From an uncultured Alphaproteobacteria bacterium (GTDB lineage Bacteria > Pseudomonadota > Alphaproteobacteria > Puniceispirillales > Puniceispirillaceae): a stretch of 5,086 nucleotides of DNA. The notes below the pieces were generated by a model. It saw only the letters and a list, made by a program, of their open reading frames with translations, was not told the DNA's origin and ran no database searches. Shown piece by piece: positions 1 through 5,086 of the stretch; positions within the stretch are counted from its first letter, which is position 1; each line of letters opens with the position of its first letter. Position numbers and translations under genes: made by a program. The DNA is taken from contig CAJWDO010000146.1 of assembly GCA_913031555.1 (NCBI GenBank), positions 1-5,086 on the forward strand. Direction: 5' to 3'.

Positions 1-5
1 AAAAG

Positions 6-962
6 GTGACAGCTTCCTCACAGGTCAGGCTCGGGATTATTTGCGCCATCACCGCCGCCTTCGCCTTTTCGATCAATGACGTCAGCATCAAATTCATCAG
101 CGGAGATTATCCGCTGCATGAGATCGTGTTCTTTCGGGCCGTCATCTCGTTGATCATCAGCCTCGCGGTGCTGGTGCCGTTGGATGGCGGATACCGGCAG
201 CTGAAAACATCGCGGCTGAAGCTGCATCTTCTTCGTGGTCTCCTGGTCGTGCTGGCCAACTCCTTCTTTTTCCTCGGGCTGGCGGTGATGCCATTGTCCG
301 AGGCGACGGCGCTGTTCTTCATCGCGCCGATCGTCATCACCATGTTCTCGGTCATCTTTCTTGGTGAAACGGTTGGTAAATTCCGATGGTCGGCCACCGG
401 CATCGGGCTGCTTGGCGCCATCATCATGCTGCGCCCGACCTCAGCCGGATTTCAGCCGCTCGCCATCCTGCCGATCATGGCGGCGGTGTGCTATGCCGGG
501 ATCCACATGTTGGCACGGCATATGGGCGACACCGAGCGCGCCAGCACACTGTCTGTCTATATCCAGTGCGTGTTCCTTGTCGTCTGTCTTGGCATGGGAA
601 TGATGTTCGGCGGTGGCGACCACGCCCCGGGCGATGGCGGGGCTCTGGACTTCCTGCTGCGCGCCTGGGTGATACCGCCGCGCGAGGATATCCCGCTGCT
701 GCTGCTGGTCGGATTGAGCAGCGCCGTTGGCGGTTTCTGTGTTAGCCAGGCCTACCGGGTCAGCGAGGCAGCGGTGATCGCGCCATTTGAGTATGTCGCG
801 CTGGTGATGTCGATCATTTGGGGCGTCACGATTTTTGGCACCTTGCCTGACATGACCGGCTGGACGGGCATCGGACTGATTCTGGCAAGCGGCCTGATCG
901 TTTTCTGGCGCGAGGCGATGTTGAACCGGCGCCACACATCGAATGCCTATCGTCAACGCTAG
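6..962 (+). CDS. EamA/DMT-superfamily permease (probable small-metabolite exporter)
   Basis: Inner-membrane transporter of the drug/metabolite transporter superfamily, built from two EamA repeats of about five helices each. The first repeat covers about residues 8-144 and contains the family's typical stretch PLSEATALFFIAPI (96-109), followed by the loop motif FLGE (118-121). The second repeat covers about residues 150-301 and has the matching SEAAVIAPFEY (253-263). The N-terminus (NDVSIKFISG, then FFRA) is typical of alphaproteobacterial members. Its 318 residues are slightly long for the family, partly because of a glycine-rich loop at about 202-214. The substrate cannot be read from sequence; relatives move amino acids, metabolites or drugs. 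The proposed start is a GTG five bases inside the window, so its ribosome-binding site cannot be seen and the true start could lie upstream. A separate promoter follows the stop codon, so it is probably not co-transcribed with the next gene. Confidence 0.9.
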   Translation: MTASSQVRLGIICAITAAFAFSINDVSIKFISGDYPLHEIVFFRAVISLIISLAVLVPLDGGYRQLKTSRLKLHLLRGLLVVLANSFFFLGLAVMPLSEATALFFIAPIVITMFSVIFLGETVGKFRWSATGIGLLGAIIMLRPTSAGFQPLAILPIMAAVCYAGIHMLARHMGDTERASTLSVYIQCVFLVVCLGMGMMFGGGDHAPGDGGALDFLLRAWVIPPREDIPLLLLVGLSSAVGGFCVSQAYRVSEAAVIAPFEYVALVMSIIWGVTIFGTLPDMTGWTGIGLILASGLIVFWREAMLNRRHTSNAYRQR

Positions 963-982
963 AGATCGCGCATGCGGACGCA

Positions 983-1011
983 TTGACGCCCCGACGATGG
1001 CAGTTTCTAAT
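983..1011 (+). promoter_or_regulatory. Sigma70-like promoter for the DUF1330 gene
   Basis: TTGACG at 983-988 matches the -35 consensus at 5 of 6 bases. TCTAAT at 1006-1011 matches the -10 consensus at 5 of 6. The spacer is exactly 17 bp. Transcription would start near 1018 and leave a leader of about 55 nt before the ATG at 1074. This is the best promoter match I saw in the window. It lies in the 111-bp gap after the permease stop, which suggests that the DUF1330 gene is transcribed independently. Confidence 0.55.
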
Positions 1012-1062
1012 GCAACCCGAACTTGTCGATACAAATCGCCCGATACGTGTCATGTGGGCAAC

Positions 1063-1067
1063 AGGAG
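1063..1067 (+). promoter_or_regulatory. Ribosome-binding site AGGAG deciding the DUF1330 start
   Basis: AGGAG ends six bases before the ATG at 1074, which is ideal Shine-Dalgarno spacing. An in-frame ATG at 1068 touches the motif and one at 1023 has no such site, so 1074 is the preferred start. Confidence 0.7.
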
Positions 1068-1073
1068 ATGAGG

Positions 1074-1364
1074 ATGAGCAAAGGTTACTGGCTGGCCGTC
1101 TACAAGGCCATTCACGATGCGGATCAACTGGCGGCCTATGCCGAGAAGGCATCGGGCGCGATCGCCGCCGGGGGCGGCAAATTCCTGTCGCGCGGCATGC
1201 CGGTGGCAATGCTTGAAGGCGACGAGGCCACGCGCACGGTGCTGATCGAATTTCCCAGCGCGCAGGCTGCCATAGACACCTATAACAGTGATGCCTATGC
1301 CGACGCGCTGGCCACGCTTGGCGATGCCGCCGAGCGGGACATACGTGTTCTCGACGCGCTCTAG
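1074..1364 (+). CDS. DUF1330 family small protein (dimeric ferredoxin-like fold)
   Basis: A 96-residue cytoplasmic protein of the DUF1330 family, which adopts a small alpha/beta ferredoxin-like fold; no reaction is firmly established for the family. The family pattern is clear. It opens with a beta strand GYWLAVYK (4-11), followed by a helix (IHDADQLAAYAEKA). A loop with GGGKFLSRG (about 33-41) follows, then the VLIEFPS strand (about 56-62), a helix starting AQAAIDTYNSDAYADAL and a final strand DIRVLDAL. The length is normal for the family. The start at 1074 is chosen because of the AGGAG just upstream; an open frame reaches back to 1023 but that extension (SIQIARYVSCG) does not look like the family. 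It has its own candidate promoter at 983-1011. Its stop codon overlaps the stop of the convergent HAD gene within a single CTAG. Confidence 0.88.
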   Translation: MSKGYWLAVYKAIHDADQLAAYAEKASGAIAAGGGKFLSRGMPVAMLEGDEATRTVLIEFPSAQAAIDTYNSDAYADALATLGDAAERDIRVLDAL

Positions 1365-2098
1365 GTACCGGCCAGCTCGGCCTTGTGGGCCTCGACCATC
1401 GCCGCCATGCCGGTGAAGCGAAAATCATAGGACGGCATGTCACCGGGGTCCATGGTGGCGCCAAAGCCTTCATCCGAATGCCGCCGGTAGATCCAGCAAT
1501 TTGCCAGACCGTGGCGGTTGGCAGGCGCATGGTCATGGAACATGCTCTCGGCGGTATGAAGAATGTCCGCCTTGCCGACACCAAGCGAGTCGAGCTGCGC
1601 CATCATATAGGCGAAATTGCCATCGTCAGGCTTGTAGCTGCCAACATCCTCGGCCGTGTAGACAGCGTCGAACGCCACGCCAAGCCTGTCATTGCTGTGG
1701 GCAAAGCTGGCATTGTCCACATTCGACAGGATGACCAGCTTGAAATGCTGTTTCAGATAGGCCAGCGACGCGGCGGAGTCGGCGAAGGCCGGCCAATGTT
1801 CAACCGACCGGCCATATGTCATCGCCTCGTCCCACCCGACAGAAATGCCCCATTCCTCGGCAAGCCGTCGATAGACGCAGGCAAGAAGGTCGCTGTAGCA
1901 CTTCGCGGGTGTCTGGCGCTGATGCGTTGATTCCTGCCTCGCATGCGCCTCGAGGATCAAGTTGCGATCCGGCGGCGCGCCATTGCGCGCGGTGATCCGG
2001 TCAGTCAGCGGCGTGAGACCGGCAATCATGCCGGATTCCCAATCAATCAGAGTGCCGTAGCAATCAAAGGTCAGCACAGAAAAATCGGACAGTTTCAT
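1361..2098 (-). CDS. HAD-superfamily hydrolase, haloacid dehalogenase type II-like
   Basis: A 245-residue cytoplasmic HAD hydrolase. Motif I is FDCYGTLIDWE (11-21), with Asp12 as the predicted nucleophile. Motif II is LVILSN (121-126) with Ser125. Motif III is Lys156 in SYKPDDGNF. The motif IV region is HTAESMFHDHAPANRHGL (181-198) with Asp189. This arrangement, with the helical cap at about residues 20-95, matches proteins annotated as haloacid dehalogenase type II or (S)-2-haloacid dehalogenase-like. The HDH motif IV differs from the SSN-type motif of biochemically proven L-2-haloacid dehalogenases, so dehalogenation is not assured and a phosphatase role is possible. The ATG at 2098 is preferred because MKLSDFSVLTFDCYGTL is the normal family N-terminus and a purine-rich stretch (AAAGAG on the minus strand, 2108-2113) precedes it. 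It lies 22 bp downstream of the DUF3137 gene, so the two are probably co-transcribed. Confidence 0.88.
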   Translation of the reverse strand: MKLSDFSVLTFDCYGTLIDWESGMIAGLTPLTDRITARNGAPPDRNLILEAHARQESTHQRQTPAKCYSDLLACVYRRLAEEWGISVGWDEAMTYGRSVEHWPAFADSAASLAYLKQHFKLVILSNVDNASFAHSNDRLGVAFDAVYTAEDVGSYKPDDGNFAYMMAQLDSLGVGKADILHTAESMFHDHAPANRHGLANCWIYRRHSDEGFGATMDPGDMPSYDFRFTGMAAMVEAHKAELAGT

Positions 2099-2120
2099 GT
2101 TCGTATTCTCTTTTTTCACA

Positions 2121-3152
2121 CTAGATGGAGACGACGGGATGCGGATCATCCACGGTCGGCAAAGGGGCAAAGGCGGGCGGAATGTCCGCACCACCCTGCA
2201 GTCCATCGACAAGTGCCGGCGCAGCGGCGAACTGAACGATCAGATGGCGCGCCCACGCCTCGGCACCGGCAGGGGTCATGCTGCCCCCTCCATTACCCGA
2301 AGTCGATGCTTCGACCACCATTTGAAAACTTCCATTGGCGACCTGCATGGCAAGTTGGGGCTGCGCGCCACGCCCCTGCCATAGCGGGTTGGCAAGGCGT
2401 TCCTGGATCCGCAACACCGTTTCGGCAAACCCGTCGGTGAAGATGCGCGCCGCCGCGCCGATATCGGTTGTGGCAACCGCGAAAATACCGTCAAGCTGGT
2501 CATGATGAACATGATAGGGTGCTAGATCCGGCCGACTATCCTTGAGCGACATCAGGCGATCAGCCTTGCTGTCGGCGCGGACCTCTTCTGTTTGGGAAAA
2601 TGGCAGGCTGACGCGGAACACGAGAAGGTCCGCGCGGTCATGACTGTGATCACGCGCCATCTCGGACACAGCCTCGATCATCCGGACGCGGCAGTCACCG
2701 TAAGTCCCGGCATAGTGGGATGTCAGCCTGTACTCGCAGTCATGTATAATGCCGTCAGTCACCAGATCCTGCAGGATTACCTCACCAAAGGCATTGTTGG
2801 CTTCCGACGTAAAAAGGCTGGCGAAATGACGCTCGACAGCGCGGCGCACGACTTCGTCAAATGACGTCCGGTCCAGCAAAGGCAAAACCCAGGCACCAAT
2901 AACCGCCAGCCCCCCCAGCGCCAGCACAAGCGCCATATACAGAGGCTGCGCAAGCAAACTGGTGCTGGCGATATGCGCCTGCAACAGCACAATAACAACA
3001 CCAAGACCAACCGCGATGCCGGTGATCAGGCTGGCAAACATCATTCGCCGACGCCGACGCTCGGTATATCGCGCGATCAGCGGCGCGATTTGCTGCCGCC
3101 AGCAGACGCCGAAGTTCTGTTCGGCAAGTGTCTTTTCGGTGAAAGAAATCAT
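2121..3152 (-). CDS. DUF3137-like membrane protein with two N-terminal transmembrane helices
   Basis: A protein of about 343 residues with no known activity. A basic segment ERRRRR (31-36) precedes two hydrophobic helices at about 37-58 and 67-93. The order (short amphipathic N-terminus, Arg-rich turn, helix pair, long soluble domain) matches DUF3137 proteins. In the soluble part, VTDGIIHDCEYRLTSHYAGTY (131-151), the RMIEA strand (157-161) and LLVFRVSLP (176-184) look like the family's central region. GIFAVATTDIGAAARIFTDGF (222-242) and the later LAMQVANGSFQMVVEA (267-282) look like its C-terminal part. The tail is rich in Ala and Pro. The soluble domain is predicted to be cytoplasmic. The ATG at 3152 fits the family N-terminus better, although the nearby AAAGGG is too close to be an ideal ribosome-binding site. 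An ATG at 3200 would add 16 residues. It probably forms an operon with the HAD gene. The family call comes from recognition, not a search. Confidence 0.75.
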   Translation of the reverse strand: MISFTEKTLAEQNFGVCWRQQIAPLIARYTERRRRRMMFASLITGIAVGLGVVIVLLQAHIASTSLLAQPLYMALVLALGGLAVIGAWVLPLLDRTSFDEVVRRAVERHFASLFTSEANNAFGEVILQDLVTDGIIHDCEYRLTSHYAGTYGDCRVRMIEAVSEMARDHSHDRADLLVFRVSLPFSQTEEVRADSKADRLMSLKDSRPDLAPYHVHHDQLDGIFAVATTDIGAAARIFTDGFAETVLRIQERLANPLWQGRGAQPQLAMQVANGSFQMVVEASTSGNGGGSMTPAGAEAWARHLIVQFAAAPALVDGLQGGADIPPAFAPLPTVDDPHPVVSI

Positions 3153-3428
3153 GCCCTTTGGTAGCGCAGGTTCAGCAAAAAAGACAAGGCCGCTGCACAT
3201 CGACGCGTTGGCACATCTTCTTGGCAGAATCGCGACACAGACGTTGCATTAGATATTGCTTGTAAAGGTAAATGCGCTGAAAAATGCAACTGCTCAGGAC
3301 TTAGTGTGGATTGCGATACCTGTTCGCGCGGATTGACGTTTTGTGAAAAGAAGGGATTGGAAATTCGGTCTGGATGTGGTGTTCGCTGACGCGACCTTAT
3401 CGGTGACCGTAACTGATCTGCCCTATCA
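3153..3428. other. Divergent intergenic region between the DUF3137 and exported-protein genes
   Basis: This 276-bp region must hold promoters for both flanking genes. On the minus strand a TCTAAT -10-like hexamer (3248-3253) lies about 95 bp before the DUF3137 ATG, but no good -35 stands 15-19 bp upstream of it. On the plus strand TTGACG at 3333-3338 is a fair -35 with only a poor -10 (ATTGGA) at 17 bp. An 8-bp inverted repeat (3243-3250 and 3283-3290) covers the minus-strand -10 candidate. A small CGGT-G-ACCG dyad lies at 3401-3409. I see no convincing ORF or structured RNA. Confidence 0.5.
3243..3290. repeat. 8-bp inverted repeat GTTGCATT / AATGCAAC
   Basis: GTTGCATT at 3243-3250 and AATGCAAC at 3283-3290 are perfect inverted copies separated by 32 bp. 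The left arm overlaps the -10-like TCTAAT on the minus strand. The pair could be spaced operator half-sites for a regulator of the DUF3137-HAD operon. A repeat of this size can also arise by chance in 5 kb. Confidence 0.35.
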
Positions 3429-3881
3429 ATGAAGTTTGTTGTTCGAATAACATTTCTGTTCAGCCTTGCCCTTCTGGGAGGCGTACCTTCTGCTGCCGCC
3501 GCGACGGCAACAACGGATGTTCATCTGCAATGCGAGGGCGAGACACGATCACGCCTTCTGGCCTTCACCGCTACTGACATCAAGACAGAGGAACGACGTA
3601 AGGCCGAACGGCGCCTTCATATCGAGATTCGCAATGGCAAGCGTGCCACCATCATCGACATGCCATCGGCCAAAGTTCTGTTCGGACCGTCACAATGCCG
3701 GGTATCGGACATGAAACTGGCCTGTGAGACAAGCGACTATGACCATCACCGCCAGATGTTCATCTCGCGCACCAGCGGCGATGCCGTGTTCGAAGGATAT
3801 AGCGAAACCTCGGACGAACGATCGGCGCTGATCGTCGAGCGCTACAGCTGCGTCAAGGAAGACCGCGAGGCTGTTTTCTAG
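3429..3881 (+). CDS. Exported four-cysteine protein of unknown function
   Basis: I do not recognise a named family. The 150-residue product begins with a clear Sec signal peptide: basic start MKFVVR, hydrophobic core ITFLFSLALLGG, then small residues PSAAAATA, with cleavage most likely near residues 24-27. There is no lipobox cysteine, so the mature protein of about 125 residues is predicted to be soluble in the periplasm. It has four cysteines (35, 90, 99 and 141), enough for two disulfides, and no further hydrophobic helix. The pattern of strands around LHIEIRNGKRATIIDM, the closely spaced Cys90/Cys99 and ISRTSGDAVFEGYSE suggests a small beta-rich fold seen in many uncharacterised alphaproteobacterial exported proteins. 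No clear Shine-Dalgarno sequence precedes the ATG. It reads divergently from DUF3137, and no partner is evident. Confidence 0.8.
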   Translation: MKFVVRITFLFSLALLGGVPSAAAATATTDVHLQCEGETRSRLLAFTATDIKTEERRKAERRLHIEIRNGKRATIIDMPSAKVLFGPSQCRVSDMKLACETSDYDHHRQMFISRTSGDAVFEGYSETSDERSALIVERYSCVKEDREAVF

Positions 3882-4083
3882 AGCCTGGCGAGCGGCTTTC
3901 TGAATATCCCCTATCCAATTCGAATAGCTTGATTCAGGCACCCCCACTCGGGTACCTCGGTGCGGGCACCATGACGGCCCGCCATTCTGATTGCTTGTCT
4001 CTTCAGCATTCCAACCATCATCCAGCGCTATTAGACATGGCCGTGACCGTGCCCTTAACAGTTCACTTTACACAAGCCTCATC
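3882..4083. other. Intergenic region upstream of the TetR promoter, no gene seen
   Basis: I find no credible ORF or RNA gene between the exported-protein stop and the TetR promoter region. Just after the stop, a weak hairpin can form (AGAGCC at 3880-3885 with GGCTTT at 3894-3899, including one G-U pair), but no T-run follows, so it is a poor intrinsic terminator. At about 3937-3955 a GCACC/GGTGC stem with a 16-nt loop is equally weak. TTTACA at 4067-4072 could be an alternative -35, with TAAATT at 4090-4095 at 17-bp spacing. Confidence 0.4.
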
Positions 4084-4112
4084 TTGACTTAAATTATCGT
4101 TAGTATTTTATT
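4084..4112 (+). promoter_or_regulatory. Candidate promoter for the TetR gene in an AT-rich stretch
   Basis: TTGACT at 4084-4089 matches the -35 consensus at 5 of 6 bases. TTTATT at 4107-4112, 17 bp later, matches the -10 at 4 of 6. The stretch at about 4081-4140 is strikingly AT-rich against GC-rich surroundings. An overlapping alternative uses TTTACA at 4067 with TAAATT at 4090. TetR proteins commonly repress their own promoter, but I see no convincing operator palindrome here; TTAAAT at 4089 and ATTTAA at 4128 are the only weak dyad. Confidence 0.45.
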
Positions 4113-4147
4113 TATTTACTTTGAGAAATTTAAATGGAAATGGATCG

Positions 4148-4774
4148 ATGACAACACAGCGGGCACGGTCGGACGCCGCAAAGGCGGCGCGGCGCGCCAG
4201 GATCATCGAGGCGACGATGGCGCAACTTGACGCGCATGGTTTGCACGCCGTGTCGATGCAGGATATTGCCAATGCCTGCGGCCTGACCAAGCCGGCGCTT
4301 TATAATTACTTCCCGACCCGTGAAGAGCTTTTTCTGGCCGTCTATCGCAGTCTGCTGCGTGACTGGCTGACCGATTTCAACCGGTCGCTTGTGACGGCAG
4401 GACATCCCCTGTCCCGCGCCACCTTCAACAACCTGTTTGTTGCGTGCTTTGCCGCCCGACCATTGCTGTGCCATCTCACAAACCACCTGACGGCCACGCT
4501 GGCGCCAAGGCTGACCGCATCCACATTCGACAGCCTGAAAGCCGAGACAATGGAGCAGCTTGCCGGGTTGCGCTCACTGCTGGTGCATTACGGCTATGCC
4601 GATGCCGACAGTGCCGGCGATCTTGCCTGGGCCTATTACACCGTTCTTGTCGGTGCGGCCCAGATTGCGGACTGGCCGGTGGACGGGGCACGGATGAAGG
4701 ACGGTGCCCTGCCAACGCGCGACCGCGCCGCCTTTGACGCAAACTGCCTTGCCACGCTTGCCTGCCTGAGATGA
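4148..4774 (+). CDS. TetR/AcrR-family transcriptional regulator
   Basis: A 208-residue one-component DNA-binding repressor, expected to act as a dimer in the cytoplasm. The N-terminal TetR_N domain is textbook: helix 1 RARIIEATMAQLDAHG (16-31), then the helix-turn-helix VSMQDIANACGLTKPALYNYF (35-55), then PTREELFLAVY (56-66). The ligand and dimerisation domain (about 70-208) carries RPLLCHLTNHLTATLAPRL (104-122), which resembles TetR C-terminal domains in which an acidic residue often stands where this protein has alanine or proline. The inducer is unknown. The ATG at 4148 gives the standard N-terminal length, with GGAA at 4136-4139 as a weak ribosome-binding site. A TTG at 4121 would add nine residues (MRNLNGNGS) of little family likeness. 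A five-codon ORF overlaps the start. It converges with the multicopper oxidase gene, so it may or may not control it. Confidence 0.9.
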   Translation: MTTQRARSDAAKAARRARIIEATMAQLDAHGLHAVSMQDIANACGLTKPALYNYFPTREELFLAVYRSLLRDWLTDFNRSLVTAGHPLSRATFNNLFVACFAARPLLCHLTNHLTATLAPRLTASTFDSLKAETMEQLAGLRSLLVHYGYADADSAGDLAWAYYTVLVGAAQIADWPVDGARMKDGALPTRDRAAFDANCLATLACLR

Positions 4775-4809
4775 TGGCCCGCCTGAGATGATGGCCCGCC
4801 TGGAATGAT
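4764..4809. repeat. 17-bp tandem repeat over the TetR stop codon
   Basis: The unit GCCTGAGATGATGGCCC occurs at 4764-4780 and again, identically, at 4781-4797. A degenerate 12-bp third copy (GCCTGGAATGAT) follows at 4798-4809. The first copy encodes the last residues and the TGA stop of the TetR gene, so the extra copies are non-coding. It looks like a slippage or duplication event. Confidence 0.9.
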
Positions 4810-4827
4810 AATCCGGGTCGGTCAGTT

Positions 4828-4853
4828 TCAGGCACCGCTGTCAGGCAACGCTG
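4828..4853. repeat. 13-bp imperfect tandem repeat over the oxidase stop codon
   Basis: TCAGGCACCGCTG (4828-4840) is followed directly by TCAGGCAACGCTG (4841-4853), with one mismatch. The second copy encodes, on the minus strand, the last codons and TGA of the multicopper oxidase. The first copy duplicates them just past the stop. Confidence 0.85.
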
Positions 4854-5086
4854 ATGACACCGCCCATGCCGGCAGCTTGATGTTCCATCATATGGCAGTG
4901 GAACAGCCACAGCCCCGGATTGTCGGCTATGAACACCAGATCGGCTGTCTCGCCCGGGGCCATCAGATAGGTATCGCGAAGCACATTCCGTTCCGTCTCG
5001 CCAAACTCCCGCGAATTTACCCAGAAGTGATGCCCGTGAAGATGCATGGCATGTTGCCAGCGCGTATCGTTGCGAACCCGCAGCAC
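4841..5086 (-). CDS. Multicopper oxidase, C-terminal fragment (5' end outside the window)
   Basis: The last 81 residues of a multicopper oxidase, an enzyme that takes electrons from a substrate at a type 1 copper and reduces O2 to water at a trinuclear centre. Both C-terminal copper motifs are intact. HAMHLHGH (12-19 of the fragment) gives type 1, type 2 and type 3 histidines (12, 15 and 17). HCHMMEHQAAGM (63-74) gives two type 3 histidines (63 and 65), the type 1 cysteine 64, type 1 His69 and axial Met74. The M-E-H and GM arrangement is like CueO/laccase-type and copper-resistance oxidases, so a periplasmic role in copper or metal detoxification or phenol oxidation is plausible. The substrate cannot be told from this piece. 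The gene continues past position 5086; the GTG at the edge is an internal Val codon, not a start. It converges on the TetR gene with a 66-bp gap. Confidence 0.93.
   Translation of the reverse strand: MLRVRNDTRWQHAMHLHGHHFWVNSREFGETERNVLRDTYLMAPGETADLVFIADNPGLWLFHCHMMEHQAAGMGGVISVA

Noticed and set aside
969..976. CGCATGCG palindrome just after the permease stop as a terminator
   Set aside because: It has no loop and no T-run; it is a short chance palindrome.
441..1034. Minus-strand open frame of 197 codons opposite the permease
   Set aside because: Its His/Gln/Arg-rich translation is a shadow of the permease's membrane-coding sequence; it would also need the promoter region as coding DNA.
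826..1584. Minus-strand open frame of 252 codons crossing the permease end, DUF1330 and the HAD end
   Set aside because: The translation is Arg/Pro/Ser/Cys-rich with no domain, typical of an antisense frame in GC-rich DNA, and it overlaps three better supported genes.
1385..1930. Plus-strand open frame of 181 codons opposite the HAD gene
   Set aside because: It is the antisense shadow of a gene with a full set of HAD motifs; its translation shows no family pattern and it has no ribosome-binding site.
3153..3200. N-terminal extension of the DUF3137 protein to the ATG at 3200
   Set aside because: The extra 16 residues do not resemble the family N-terminus and no better ribosome-binding site precedes 3200; the choice stays uncertain.
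3401..3409. CGGT-G-ACCG dyad upstream of the exported-protein gene as an operator
   Set aside because: Arms of four bases are expected many times by chance, and no second copy was seen.
3880..3899. Possible intrinsic terminator after the exported-protein gene
   Set aside because: The stem is only six pairs with one G-U and an eight-base loop, and it is not followed by a T-run.
4476..4910. Minus-strand open frame of 144 codons across the TetR gene and the oxidase end
   Set aside because: Low-complexity Arg/His/Pro-rich product, overlapping two recognised genes in the wrong frame.

Overview
The window looks like ordinary chromosomal DNA from a GC-rich alphaproteobacterium. I infer this from the base composition, codon choice and family mix (EamA/DMT exporter, DUF1330, haloacid dehalogenase-like HAD, DUF3137, TetR, multicopper oxidase). 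A marine or Rhodospirillales-like host would fit, but no marker gene here fixes the lineage. I see no rRNA, tRNA, CRISPR array, insertion sequence or phage gene.

Layout, left to right. A ten-helix EamA/DMT permease (6-962, +) is followed by a good sigma70-like promoter (983-1011) and a small DUF1330 protein (1074-1364, +). That gene converges with a minus-strand pair, and the two stop codons share one CTAG palindrome at 1361-1364. The pair is transcribed leftward: a two-helix DUF3137 membrane protein (2121-3152) and, 22 bp downstream, a HAD hydrolase of the 'haloacid dehalogenase type II' kind (1361-2098). A divergent intergenic region (3153-3428) separates the pair from a small exported four-cysteine protein of unknown function (3429-3881, +). 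A 266-bp gap (3882-4147) becomes AT-rich at its right end and leads to a TetR-type regulator (4148-4774, +). The TetR gene converges with the C-terminal end of a multicopper oxidase (4841-5086, -), which runs off the right edge. The 66-bp gap between these two holds two short tandem duplications, each covering one gene's stop codon.

How the genes work together: only DUF3137-HAD looks like an operon. The permease, DUF1330, exported protein, TetR and oxidase each appear to be separate transcription units. A TetR-oxidase regulatory link is possible from proximity, but their promoters are not shared. I found no convincing undescribed system. The most noteworthy points are the repeats at the convergent stops, an 8-bp word recurring at two candidate promoter regions, a five-codon ORF overlapping the TetR start, and the unassigned exported protein.
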